From contig OY970200.1 in assembly GCA_963708235.1 (NCBI GenBank), positions 3,100,001-3,164,000 of the forward strand: a stretch of DNA of 64,000 bases, given 5' to 3'. Source of the stretch: G963708235 sp963708235. Lineage in GTDB: Bacteria > Actinomycetota > Acidimicrobiia > Spongiisociales > UBA5794. Below are positions 28,701 to 34,561 of the stretch, one piece after another. Below the pieces are notes generated by a model, which worked only from the letters and a program-made list of their open reading frames with translations, was not told the DNA's origin and searched no databases. The number at the start of each line of letters is the position of its first letter. The first letter of the stretch is position 1. The translations under genes and the position numbers were made by a program.

Positions 28701-28811
28701 GGGCTCGGCGACGGAACGACGGCATTCGACACCGGTTCCCCTCACCCCGACGCTCCAGCGACGGCGGCCGGTTGGGACGCCGGCCCGGGATCTCCCGCCG
28801 GTATCGGGTGA
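22782..28811 (+). CDS. Giant secreted PQQ-sugar-dehydrogenase-like protein with PKD, four LamG-like and three FN3 modules
   Basis: A 2009-residue exported protein. A Sec signal peptide (about residues 1-42: basic start, hydrophobic core, PAAEA cleavage) is followed by a glucose/sorbosone dehydrogenase-type beta-propeller (about 63-437; GSDH, PF07995) showing CCHFGGGLDFGPDGKLW and AYGLRNPFRARW. A PKD domain (about 440-522) contains DPITYTWFFGDGS. From about 717, four LamG-like modules (each near 220 residues, ending VAAVLIYDRAL) alternate with three FN3 modules (each starting APxxLxA and ending SATP). The last 90 residues are a Pro/Ala/Gly tail without a sortase motif. ATG 22782 follows a GGGGGG site; GTG 22764 and ATG 22770 are alternatives. 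Likely role: binding and oxidising surface or environmental glycans. Confidence 0.82.
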   Translation: MSLAPSWRQRAVRRTVLSTVLIALTVAATLHTVPAAEASTGAPMAAAGATAGSMNRAADSSAGLPPGFVSEDVATGLSQPVSMAFLPDGRILIVEKTGGIRIGDPSTVPMTTAPYLTLANINSGAERGLLDIALDPDFATNGHLYVYYTPGSPERARISRFTHIEHQGGTTSRADLSSEVGPLWEDTAGYTSCCHFGGGLDFGPDGKLWLTTGDKFIGSRAQDLSDASGKIIRINADGSIPDGSDGWPANPFVDGPGGNVDAIWAYGLRNPFRARWDLPTNRLFIGEVGGNNQLTAWEDVHLARAETAYAGVDYGWPNCEGLPPYTHFPTCTIGGTLGQPIFAYPHAGSGASVTGGVVYRGFQFPSVFHGAYFYADYVQGFVRYLTFDESGTTVTASHAFDTAAQGLPVAVEQGTDGYLYYADITGKIRRYVYADGNHAPIVTMATADPTATQVDTEVMFTGAAHDDEGDPITYTWFFGDGSSAPGPNATHQYADEGLYEAYLRVDDPTRFALSQTIPIQVGNPPAATIETPTGEQRFRGGDTISFAGSAVDGNGDPVTDPSAFRWTVQFTHNEHTHPVLGPVTGTSGSFEIPSSGHDYTDDTGYRIRLEVTLPNGLRDIEIVEVAPDKSDITFATSPAGLTMRIDSLPYTPPVVFDTMIDFEHAIEAVSPQCVDGTLYQFTNWSHGATRSHVYTVPDHDQTVTANYADIGTCVSPVTDGLVLHLESDRDLLSNPSGVVTQWVDQSHSANHVTSWGDPSIGETTTPSGFPAVSFDGVGDRLERTAALNGLPAGNTDRSMFVVANYRGASSWAGTAYGNGAPNQAFGLTVRPGFGQLALQAWGAGNDLVSGTAGIGAGWLTQSAVLSDGVATMYKNGEAIGTKTHAYDTAVSRLVIGQEISNLGFLVGDVAAVLIYDRALSPSERSDVEEYLAAKFLSPIGPPAAPAGVTASHGDTRVNLSWDANTESDLAGYNLYRSESTPVDTSAAPLNGATLLTTTSYVDTAVTNDVTYHYVVTAVDTAGNESDPATEVSATPAPLPPSACPAPLADSTVLCLESTTGITETGGLVTQWIDQSNSFNHVSAWGDPRVGEETTPSDAPAITLDGVGDKLERTAMLNGLPQGNSDRSMFVVANYHGASAWAGTAYGSPATNQAFGLTVRPNFGQLSLQAWGANNDLVSTASGIGAGWITQSAVLSDGTATLYKNGASVGTKTHTYNTGATRLVVGQEISNLGYVDADVAAVLVYDRALSVAERQQVETYLQAKYLTPPGPPVAPVGLTAAGGDGSVDLTWDANPEADVIGYHVYRSESTPVSTTGEPLNGATPVADASFVDTTVANGTTYHYVVTAVDMEDHESPASAEATATPAVIPPPACAAPLSDDTVLCLEADLGVATSGATVTGWSDESSARNHLIAAGDPTIGEVTTPSGAPAVSFDGNGDKVERTSAVTGLPTGDADRSVFVIARYSSVGYGGVSYGNPGPCNQTFGLIVRSNGNLTLQGWCNDFVTSVKGTGAGWLSQSVVLDGNQFTHYKNGTAIGSGSHTFNTVANRIVIGAEIDSAPYIDVDVAAVLVYDRALDASERSAVEAYLHAKYLDAPPAAPANLVAQAGDAEVGLSWSAVSEPDVTGYDVYRSETAPVDVTGVPVNEHPVTGTAFVDSTATNGVTYHYAVVAIDAAGHRSGPSGEASATPQAPLPPSCDAPFAEDAVVCLRADVGVTLSGGLVTGWADQSAAGNHLVGAGDPTLDAATPSGAPAIRFDGSGDRLDRTSGLTGLPAGNADRSMFVVGNYRSASAWGGTAYGTAANNQAFGLTLRPSGGRLVLQGWGGTNDLVSSAPGFGSWLTHAAVLSNGTATLYKDGALIGTKNQTYATAVSRLVIGQEIGNAGYINGDVAAVLIYDRALSAAERQQVEAYLSARYFVPDGQLGGLTGAPAVATRTATSVGRAAPAPVAAPEAPTGEGRADLGGSATGTLDPYFCGLGDGTTAFDTGSPHPDAPATAAGWDAGPGSPAGIG
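24931..28527 (+). repeat. Four LamG-like modules alternating with FN3 modules, period about 980 bp
   Basis: LamG-like modules lie at about 24931-25596, 25912-26577, 26899-27555 and 27870-28527; FN3 modules lie at about 25600-25887, 26584-26880 and 27562-27846. Equivalent codons for the closing VAAVLIYDRAL motif recur near 25503, 26489, 27470 and 28441. DNA identity between copies is high enough to recognise by eye, indicating recent tandem duplication. Confidence 0.8.
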
Positions 28812-29440
28812 CGGAACCCCCGCGTCGCCGGGGCGGAACGACATTTTGCGGCGGCGTCGAGCGGGACCCGGTGCCGGTCCCGCAGCCGGGGCAGGGTCGA
28901 TGCCCGGCGTTTCCGGGCGTTTGCGGACCATTGTTGATGTCGTTGCCGGCGCCGGCCGCGGGGAAAGGCCATGGTTCCGGTGCACCTGCGACCGGTGCCG
29001 TCGCAACGGACCGATCCAAGAAATCTGGTGAAAGTTGGCACTCTCGACCGTAAGCTCTGCCCCCATCGCACTGCCAACGACCCCACCACCTCCAGCATCA
29101 TGACCTTCCCCACCCCTGCAGCGCACCGCGCCGACCTGTCGGAGACTTTGTCGGCACCGCCGACGCAAACCGTCGCAGAAATCACCACCGGTGCCTCTGG
29201 ACGCCGGCCTCGGTGCACCGGGAAATGTCGATTGGCTGCTGGAGTTGCGGGTCCCGGACGATCACGGCTGGAGAGACCGTGACGTTGCGGGACGAAGTCG
29301 GGACACTCGTGTCCTCCGTCGTCCCTTCCGTTCGGCGTGCGATGTTCTCCCACCGTGAGGAGGGCGCTTGAGTCGATTCTCCGCCTGCACCTGATCTCTC
29401 CCAGCCCTCCATCACCTATTCAGAAAGAGCACCCCCCCTC
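28812..29440. other. 629-bp interval without a recognised gene
   Basis: Between the giant secreted protein and the beta-helix protein no frame has a recognisable protein. GCGGGACC (28861-28868) pairs with GGTCCCGC (28876-28883) around a 7-base loop and may end the upstream transcript. The 300 bp before 29441 may hold a long 5' leader of the beta-helix gene, but I recognise no known riboswitch in it. Confidence 0.5.
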
Positions 29441-30544
29441 ATGAAACGACTTTCGATTCGGCTCGTCATCGCCATCGCTGCGATGACCGTGTTCACTTCG
29501 GTGTTCACCTTCGCCATCGCCCAGAACCGCGTGCCCGCCAGCGTCATCATCACCGACGCCAACGGGGATACCTTCGAGGTAGCAGCACCGTTCACCGTGG
29601 ACACCATCGCCCCACCGACGACGACCAGTCCGCCGACCACCACCACACCGCCAACCACCACGACACCGCCAACAACCACCACACCGCCGACCACCACCAC
29701 CCCACCGACCACCACGACACCGCCAACAACCACCACGGTGCCTCCGACCACCGGTGGGATCCCGGCCGGCTACCCGACGGCCGCAACGACCGGGCCGACC
29801 AACCCTTCGTTGATTCCGGCGAAGGCCACCGGTCACATCACCACCACCCACAACGGTCAGGTGTTGGAGAACTTCCACGCCTCGAGCGTGTATGTGCGCC
29901 ACAACAACGTCACGTTGCGGAACTTCAGGGTCACACGGTCCGATCGGAACCTCTGGTACGCCATTGCGATCATCACCCACCTCAACGGCGGCGGTGAGGT
30001 GCGAGGCACGGTGATCGAGGACGGCGAGATCATCACCCGCAATGCACAGGGGACACCGGTGCCCGCCAAGGGAACCGCGATCAACGGCGGTCATCTGACA
30101 GCTCGCCGTCTCGACATCTCGTACATCGAGAACGGGGTGGCCTGCGCCGAGTGCACGGTCGAGAACAACTACATCCACGACCTGTATGAGTACGCCGGGA
30201 GCCACAACGACGGCTTCGTCACCACGGTCGGCAAGAACATGGTGGTGAAGCGCAACACGATCCTGCTCCCCAAGCAGCAGACCGGCACCATCGCCCTGTT
30301 CAGCGTCAATGGACCGATCGACAACGTGCTCGTCGAGGACAACTACCTCAACGGGGGGTCGTATTCGGTGTACGCCCGCAACCAGGGCCACGGCAATCCG
30401 ACCAACTTCACGGTCCGGAACAACAAGTTTGGCCGTGACTATCTGTACGGGCTGCTGTCCGCCGATGGTCCGGTGACCTGGACCGGCAACACCTGGGCGG
30501 ACAACGGCCAGCCGGCCAACGTCTCTCAGACCAAGCCACGCTGA
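29441..30544 (+). CDS. Secreted right-handed beta-helix protein with Pro/Thr linker
   Basis: A 367-residue exported protein. Residues 1-28 form a signal peptide (MKRLSIRLVIAIAAM then hydrophobic, ending AIAQ). A low-complexity PPTTTT linker covers about 57-103. Residues about 115-360 show the repeating short-strand pattern of parallel beta-helix proteins (NNVTLRNFRVTRSDRNLWYA, NYIHDLYEYAGSHNDGF, NNKFGRDYLYGLL), as in pectate-lyase-like polysaccharide-binding or -cleaving folds. HNDGF, with His-Asn-Asp, recurs in such proteins and may be the active or binding site. AGAAAGAG near 29420 is the probable ribosome site. It ends at a strong hairpin. Function on the surface polysaccharide is inferred. 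Confidence 0.78.
   Translation: MKRLSIRLVIAIAAMTVFTSVFTFAIAQNRVPASVIITDANGDTFEVAAPFTVDTIAPPTTTSPPTTTTPPTTTTPPTTTTPPTTTTPPTTTTPPTTTTVPPTTGGIPAGYPTAATTGPTNPSLIPAKATGHITTTHNGQVLENFHASSVYVRHNNVTLRNFRVTRSDRNLWYAIAIITHLNGGGEVRGTVIEDGEIITRNAQGTPVPAKGTAINGGHLTARRLDISYIENGVACAECTVENNYIHDLYEYAGSHNDGFVTTVGKNMVVKRNTILLPKQQTGTIALFSVNGPIDNVLVEDNYLNGGSYSVYARNQGHGNPTNFTVRNNKFGRDYLYGLLSADGPVTWTGNTWADNGQPANVSQTKPR
29611..29748 (+). repeat. Low-complexity tandem repeat encoding PPTTTT units
   Basis: About eight imperfect 18-bp units encode Pro-Pro-Thr-Thr-Thr-Thr in the linker of the beta-helix protein. Such linkers are usually extended and often O-glycosylated in actinobacteria. Confidence 0.85.
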
Positions 30545-30585
30545 ATCGAAACCGCACCTCTCGGAGAGGTTCCTGACATGAACAT

Positions 30586-30615
30586 GGGGTGGCCGGACAC
30601 GGGTCCGGCCACCCC
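30586..30615 (+). terminator. Strong hairpin terminator after the beta-helix gene
   Basis: A perfect 13-bp stem (GGGGTGGCCGGAC at 30586-30598 with its complement at 30603-30615) closes a 4-base ACGG loop. It lies 42 bp after the beta-helix stop. The following bases contain only a short T run. Confidence 0.75.
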
Positions 30616-30710
30616 TCTCCGTGTTTCCTGCCCCTGGCGCCGACCGAGGAGCGGGCTGCCGGTCCGGGGGGTTGGGCGCCGAGCCGTCTCGGTCCATCAC
30701 TGAGTTCCGA

Positions 30711-30722
30711 TACGCTGGCCCC
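30711..30722 (+). promoter_or_regulatory. Leaderless-type promoter (-10 box)
   Basis: TACGCT (30711-30716) is followed six bases later by the GTG start at 30723, so transcription would begin at the start codon. This fits the TANNNT-plus-6/7 pattern of leaderless actinobacterial mRNAs, and no ribosome-binding site precedes the GTG. Confidence 0.55.
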
Positions 30723-31889
30723 GTGCCCTCCACCGCCCCGACGAGTACGTTGCCGGAGACCCTGTTGCAGCTCGTGCGGGGCGGAACCGCCGATGTGGCA
30801 CTTGCTGGCGATCCGACCGACCTGCTCGCCCTTGCGGATCTGCACGGCGTCACCGCCATCGTGCGAGACCGGCTCCTCGGGAAGGGCGACATCGACGAAA
30901 GCCTCCAGGCTGAGCTTCGGGGTGAGGCCGCTCAGGCTGCTGCCACCCACCTCCGGGCGTTGGCCGACCTCGATACGGCGGCAGGGGCACTGGAGGGGCG
31001 GGGAGTCCGCTGGTTGGTGATGAAGGGTCCTGCGAATGCGGAACTGCTCTGGGAGCGCCCCGAGCTACGGGAGTACACCGACCTGGATCTGCTGGTTGCA
31101 CCGGCCGACCTGGGGGCCGCCCTCGAAGCTCTGGAAGCCGTCGGGTTCACGGTGCTCGAACACAACTGGACCATGCTGTGGGAACGCCGCCGGGGTCAGG
31201 TGCATCTCAGCGGCCCGCATACGACGCTGGTCGACCTGCACTGGGACGTCGTCGGCGAGGGCGACATCCGTGACAAACTCCGCATCGACACCGTTTCGAT
31301 GATCGACCATGCAGACCAACGCCGGATCGGGCGGACACCGGTCCGTGTGCTCGACGACATCGATCGCCTGGTGCATCTCGGCGTTCATGGCTCGCTATCG
31401 GGCGGCCATCGGCTCATCTGGCTCAAGGACATCGAAGCAGCCGCAACGACCTCTGGTTTGCGGTGGGATGCGGTGACCGAACGGGCGCGGGACTTTGCGG
31501 TGGCCCCGCTGCTGTGGCTGATGCTGATACGTACCAATGCGGTTCTGACACCGGCGAGTGTGCCACTCGATGCGGTGCATGCCCTCCGCCCCTCCCCCCC
31601 GTGGCGTTGGACCGTCCATCTCACCGATCGCCGCGGCCACCCGGTTCCCCTGCGCGATGCCTCGCTGCGCAAGACGGTGGGGCGATCGACGCGATCCACA
31701 TCTCGGGACAGCATCGGCGAACTGGTGCGCTCCGGCTCCTCGTGGGTCGGGGCCCGGATCCGTCGGGATCCCCCCAACGACCTCACCGATCCCGAGAATC
31801 CCGGTTCGATGCAGTTCGTTTCGGGTGGGGCCGAGGGTCGGGACCGCTTCGTCCAATGGGTGGCCGCTCAGGAACGCAACGATCGATGA
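30723..31889 (+). CDS. Nucleotidyltransferase-like protein (NTP_transf_5 type)
   Basis: A 388-residue cytoplasmic protein. Helical segments flank a central WLVMKGPANAELLWERPELREYTDLDLLV (residues roughly 95-125, quoted in part as GPANAELL and YTDLDLLV), which matches the 'KG..L....R...D.DLLV' signature of PF14907 nucleotidyltransferase-fold proteins. Members are common in polysaccharide and peptide-natural-product clusters, but their reaction is mostly unknown. The GTG at 30723 is placed by the leaderless promoter. It is followed 16 bp later by the acetyltransferase gene, so the two form a small operon at the end of the locus. The C-terminal 60 residues are basic and variable. Confidence 0.68.
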   Translation: MPSTAPTSTLPETLLQLVRGGTADVALAGDPTDLLALADLHGVTAIVRDRLLGKGDIDESLQAELRGEAAQAAATHLRALADLDTAAGALEGRGVRWLVMKGPANAELLWERPELREYTDLDLLVAPADLGAALEALEAVGFTVLEHNWTMLWERRRGQVHLSGPHTTLVDLHWDVVGEGDIRDKLRIDTVSMIDHADQRRIGRTPVRVLDDIDRLVHLGVHGSLSGGHRLIWLKDIEAAATTSGLRWDAVTERARDFAVAPLLWLMLIRTNAVLTPASVPLDAVHALRPSPPWRWTVHLTDRRGHPVPLRDASLRKTVGRSTRSTSRDSIGELVRSGSSWVGARIRRDPPNDLTDPENPGSMQFVSGGAEGRDRFVQWVAAQERNDR

Positions 31890-31905
31890 ACGGAGCCGAG
31901 ACACG

Positions 31906-32370
31906 ATGATCGCCGACGATGTGATGCTGGGCGAAGGCGTGGTGATCACCCATCCGGATCTGGTCAACCTGTACGGATGTGAAGTGGGCGCCAATTCGCG
32001 GATCGGGCCCTTTGTCGAGGTCCAACGCGGGGTTGTGATCGGGCCCTCGTGCAAGATCTCCAGCCACTCGTTCGTTTGCACAGGGGTCCGCATCGGTGCC
32101 GGAGTGTTCATCGGACACGGCGTGATGTTCGTCAACGACCTCCGCCCGAAGGCCGCAGACGACGCGGGCCGCCTGCTCGGCGGCGACGATTGGGAGATGG
32201 TCGAAACCGTTGTCGACGACGGCGCCTCGATCGGGAGCGGATCGACCATCCTCGGTGGCATCCGTATCGGGCGCAACGCCCTCGTCGGCGCCGGTGCGGT
32301 CGTCACCCGCGATGTACCGGATGACACCACGGTGGTCGGCAACCCGGCCCGTCCGATCGAACGCACCTGA
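31906..32370 (+). CDS. Left-handed beta-helix (hexapeptide) N-acetyltransferase, WbpD/WlbB-like
   Basis: A 154-residue acyltransferase made almost wholly of hexapeptide repeats: IADDVMLGEGVVI, VGANSRIGPFVEVQ, IGAGVFIGHGVMFVND, IGSGSTILGGIRIG, LVGAGAVVTRDVP and a closing VVGNPAR. GHGVMFVND contains the conserved His-Gly/Asn-Asp region near the active site of sugar N-acetyltransferases. Length and motif order match WbpD/WlbB, which acetylate the 3-amino group of UDP-sugar uronates using acetyl-CoA. That role fits the WbpB- and WbpE-like genes at 5086 and 2483, although 26 kb separates them. ATG 31906 follows GGAG by 10 bases. Confidence 0.82.
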   Translation: MIADDVMLGEGVVITHPDLVNLYGCEVGANSRIGPFVEVQRGVVIGPSCKISSHSFVCTGVRIGAGVFIGHGVMFVNDLRPKAADDAGRLLGGDDWEMVETVVDDGASIGSGSTILGGIRIGRNALVGAGAVVTRDVPDDTTVVGNPARPIERT

Positions 32371-32427
32371 TCCCGGGAGGTGCGATCCAGCCCTACCGGG
32401 ACACGCACCGACGCTCCCCCGCCTTGG

Positions 32428-32433
32428 TATCGT
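32428..32433 (+). promoter_or_regulatory. Candidate -10 box of the tRNA-Lys gene
   Basis: TATCGT ends nine bases before the first base of the tRNA. No clear -35 box is visible. Confidence 0.4.
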
Positions 32434-32442
32434 CCTACCGCT

Positions 32443-32515
32443 GGGCCCGTAGCTCAATTGGCAGAGCAGCGGACTTTTAATCCGACGGTTCAGGGTTCGA
32501 GTCCCTGCGGGCCCA
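32443..32515 (+). tRNA. tRNA-Lys (anticodon TTT)
   Basis: A 73-base cloverleaf: acceptor GGGCCCG (32443-32449) pairs with CGGGCCC (32508-32514), D-arm GCTC...GAGC, anticodon loop CTTTTAA with TTT at its centre, and T-arm with GGTTCGAGTCC. Discriminator base A at 32515; CCA is not encoded. Phage genes start about 200 bp beyond it, so its 3' half is the probable phage attachment site (attL). Confidence 0.96.
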
Positions 32516-32546
32516 CTCCCCGAAAGCCTTACGCCTCAGGCAGTTC

Positions 32547-32589
32547 CCACGCCTCGCATGGCCCAGCGCACCATGCGAGGCGTGGTTTT
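32547..32589 (+). terminator. Rho-independent terminator after tRNA-Lys
   Basis: A perfect 14-bp stem (CCACGCCTCGCATG at 32547-32560 and its complement at 32572-32585) with an 11-base loop is followed by TTTTG. It ends the tRNA transcript and lies at the host-phage junction. Confidence 0.8.
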
Positions 32590-32723
32590 GCTAACACGTT
32601 TGCTAACCGGCTGGAGGTCCAGAGCGAGAGTGGTTCGCACGTCTCATGGTTCCTGGGAGGGCCGACAGGTACGGTGGTGATCAGGACGGCGGGCCAGCCG
32701 AACTAGGAGCGTGATCGGGGGCT

Positions 32724-32921
32724 ATGGACCTTGCCGGCATCGTGGTTGTCGTCGTTGGTGTCGCCTTGTACTTCCTACCGACGTGGGTCGCAGCAAGCCG
32801 AAAGCATCACCAGGGCAACAGCATCTTCGTGATCAACATCTTCCTCGGATGGACCGTGTTGGGCTGGGTCATAGCCCTCGCTTGGGCAGTCTCTCCGGTC
32901 AAGGTGAACGAACCTCAGTGA
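32724..32921 (+). CDS. Superinfection immunity family protein
   Basis: A 65-residue membrane protein with two helices. The spacing and residues of ALYFLPTWVAASRKHH and INIFLGWTVLGWVIALAWA match the superinfection immunity family (PF14373, T4 Imm-like), in which the basic RKHH turn precedes 'N.FLGWT..GW..AL.WA'. T4 Imm blocks DNA entry of related phages at the inner membrane. It is on the opposite strand to the phage structural genes, has its own GGGGG ribosome site and a very strong terminator after it, and sits next to attL. This is the usual setting of a lysogenic-conversion gene expressed in the lysogen. Confidence 0.82.
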   Translation: MDLAGIVVVVVGVALYFLPTWVAASRKHHQGNSIFVINIFLGWTVLGWVIALAWAVSPVKVNEPQ

Positions 32922-32935
32922 GGGCACCACCACAG

Positions 32936-32977
32936 AAGCCCCTTCCCCCGCCAGGACTCTGGCGGGGGAAGGGGCTT
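32936..32977. terminator. Very strong bidirectional hairpin terminator
   Basis: A 19-bp perfect stem (32936-32954 with 32959-32977) closes the loop GACT. It lies between the plus-strand immunity gene and the end of the minus-strand phage late operon, so it can stop transcription from both sides. Confidence 0.8.
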
Positions 32978-33006
32978 CCTGCACGTCTTGTTGAGGAGCG
33001 GCGCTC

Positions 33007-33921
33007 TCACGGTGGGGTGACTGCGACCTCGACGTCGGGGGTCAGGGAGTCGTAGTAGACGACGACGCCGGGCCGCCACTCACCGTCCAGCAGGGCGTCG
33101 GCGATGATGACGACTCGGGAGTACACGGTGTGCGGTGCGGATCCATCTGGACACCACGGGTGGTTGCAGGGCCCTTGGTCTTCGAAGGGTCGATCGACGA
33201 CTTGGGCGACCCGGAACTTCAGGGTGCCCGCGACGATCGTGGGTGACGTGGTGCGGCGGTAGTCGCGCACCTCGAGCCAGCCGTCCGTCTTATCGCGGTA
33301 CGTGACGACGGGTTGTTCGTTCGTCTCGACTCCGGTCTCATACTCGATCGACGGTCCAGGGCAGTCGCCCAGCTCGCGTCGTCCTGTGTCGTTGGGGGTG
33401 CCGTCGTACCAGCGGGCACCTTCATTCATGGCTCGGTCGTTGACCTTGCCCCAGGCTCCAAGGTCCGGGGAGAAGGTAGTGAACGTCACCCGTCCGACGA
33501 TCTGGCCGTCGTGCTCGAGGTGCATGTAGGCGCAGGTGTATCCGTTGCGGTCACCGTCGAGCCATTTGAGATCGGCTTGAAAGGGGAGAGAGCGGCAGTA
33601 CTGGGCAGTCCACCAGGATTCGCTCGTGGTGACGTTGGTGAGGATGATGTCGAACCGAGGGATGCGCGGTTCGGCGTCGCGGCAGTTCACCGCGGCAGGA
33701 AGTCCGGGCAGGTCGGTTGTCGTGGTCGGCAGCGCCACCGTGGTGGTGGTGACGGGCGGCAGGGAGGTGAGCGTGGTGGGAGGCGCTGCTGTGGTGGGAG
33801 GCGCTGCTGTGGTGGTGGTTGGGGTCGGATCGGCACCGTCGATCCAGGCGATCACCGCTACGAGAAGGGCGAGGACGGCGACAGCCGCCGCTCGTATGAG
33901 TGGGCGGAGGTGCTCGGGCAT
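33007..33921 (-). CDS. Membrane-anchored or secreted phage protein with Pro/Thr linker, unknown function
   Basis: A 304-residue protein at the end of the late operon. An N-terminal hydrophobic segment (about 8-26) acts as signal anchor; a Thr/Pro/Ala-rich linker spans 30-75. The outer domain contains seven Cys residues and NCRDAEP...LDGDRNGYTCAY; the last part resembles the DxDxDGxxC core of Excalibur calcium-binding domains, but the match is partial. Position directly downstream of the lysis genes suggests a role at the cell envelope, such as host lysis or conversion. I do not recognise the family. Confidence 0.6.
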   Translation of the reverse strand: MPEHLRPLIRAAAVAVLALLVAVIAWIDGADPTPTTTTAAPPTTAAPPTTLTSLPPVTTTTVALPTTTTDLPGLPAAVNCRDAEPRIPRFDIILTNVTTSESWWTAQYCRSLPFQADLKWLDGDRNGYTCAYMHLEHDGQIVGRVTFTTFSPDLGAWGKVNDRAMNEGARWYDGTPNDTGRRELGDCPGPSIEYETGVETNEQPVVTYRDKTDGWLEVRDYRRTTSPTIVAGTLKFRVAQVVDRPFEDQGPCNHPWCPDGSAPHTVYSRVVIIADALLDGEWRPGVVVYYDSLTPDVEVAVTPP

Positions 33922-33932
33922 GGTGGCTCTCC

Positions 33933-34247
33933 TCAGGTGTTCGGGGAGTTGGTGATGAGTCGTTCGAGTTGGTGAAGGACGTCGTCGACCTTGGCCTCGA
34001 GCTCGGAGGCCTTTCGGTGCGTTTCGGATTGGCGGCGGTAGACCTCCCGGATCGAAGCGGGTAGATCCTCTGATCCGTTGGGCCAGCCAGTCGGTCCGGG
34101 GTTCACGTTGGCGCGCACGTCGTCGAGGCCGAGGCGCTCATCGAGGTCGTCGACGACGGCGCCGGCGATCGCTCTTACGAGCCACCGGCCGACGCCGAGC
34201 AGGGCTGGAGCCCCGAGAGTGACAAGCGTCCAGCCCCACCACTCCAT
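33933..34247 (-). CDS. Small membrane protein of the lysis module
   Basis: A 104-residue protein with one N-terminal hydrophobic segment (about 5-30) and a charged, helical C-terminal half ending in a predicted coiled coil (SETHRKASELEAKVDDVLHQL). It lies between the holin-like gene (3 bp away) and the Pro/Thr-linker protein. This layout resembles second holins or LysF-type lysis accessory proteins in actinophages. The function is inferred from position only. Confidence 0.55.
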   Translation of the reverse strand: MEWWGWTLVTLGAPALLGVGRWLVRAIAGAVVDDLDERLGLDDVRANVNPGPTGWPNGSEDLPASIREVYRRQSETHRKASELEAKVDDVLHQLERLITNSPNT

Positions 34248-34250
34248 GAG

Positions 34251-34490
34251 CTATCGACGCTCCGTGTAGGTGGGTGTCCTCGGGACGCCGAGGAGGTACC
34301 CGGCGTGTGGCCACCTCGTCGCGAGCCAGTTGACGCCGGCGTTGTAGACAGCCGTGACGACGCCGAGGACCGCAATCTCGATCGCTGCTGAGTCGAGATC
34401 GAGGCCGAACGTGTCGGTGGCCCAGACGATCCACGTGGCGACCAGGGCGGCAACGGCTGTGCGTATGGCCGCGATGAGCCGATCGGACAT
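34251..34490 (-). CDS. Holin-like protein
   Basis: A 79-residue protein with two hydrophobic segments (about 8-25 and 36-57) joined by a short acidic turn and followed by a basic C-terminal tail (TPTYTERR). Such size and topology, together with its place immediately downstream of the endolysin gene, fit a class II-type holin that permeabilises the membrane at lysis. ATG 34490 is fixed by an AGGAGG ribosome-binding site. No family-specific motif was recognised. Confidence 0.62.
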   Translation of the reverse strand: MSDRLIAAIRTAVAALVATWIVWATDTFGLDLDSAAIEIAVLGVVTAVYNAGVNWLATRWPHAGYLLGVPRTPTYTERR

Positions 34491-34561
34491 TTCGTGATCC
34501 TCCTTTGAGGGGCGGCGGCGGGGGTTTGCCGCTGGGGCGGACACCAGGAGACCCTCGGTGG

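Noticed and set aside
27108..29168. Long minus-strand open frame of 686 codons opposite the LamG region
   Set aside because: It mirrors the repeats of the plus-strand protein and has a random Arg/Gly/His-rich composition; high GC produces such antisense frames.
28812..29440. Possible riboswitch upstream of the beta-helix gene
   Set aside because: I looked for c-di-AMP and c-di-GMP riboswitch cores and saw neither; only an ordinary hairpin is evident.
29611..29748. Possible CRISPR-like array
   Set aside because: The units are contiguous 18-bp PPTTTT codons inside a secreted protein, with no spacers.
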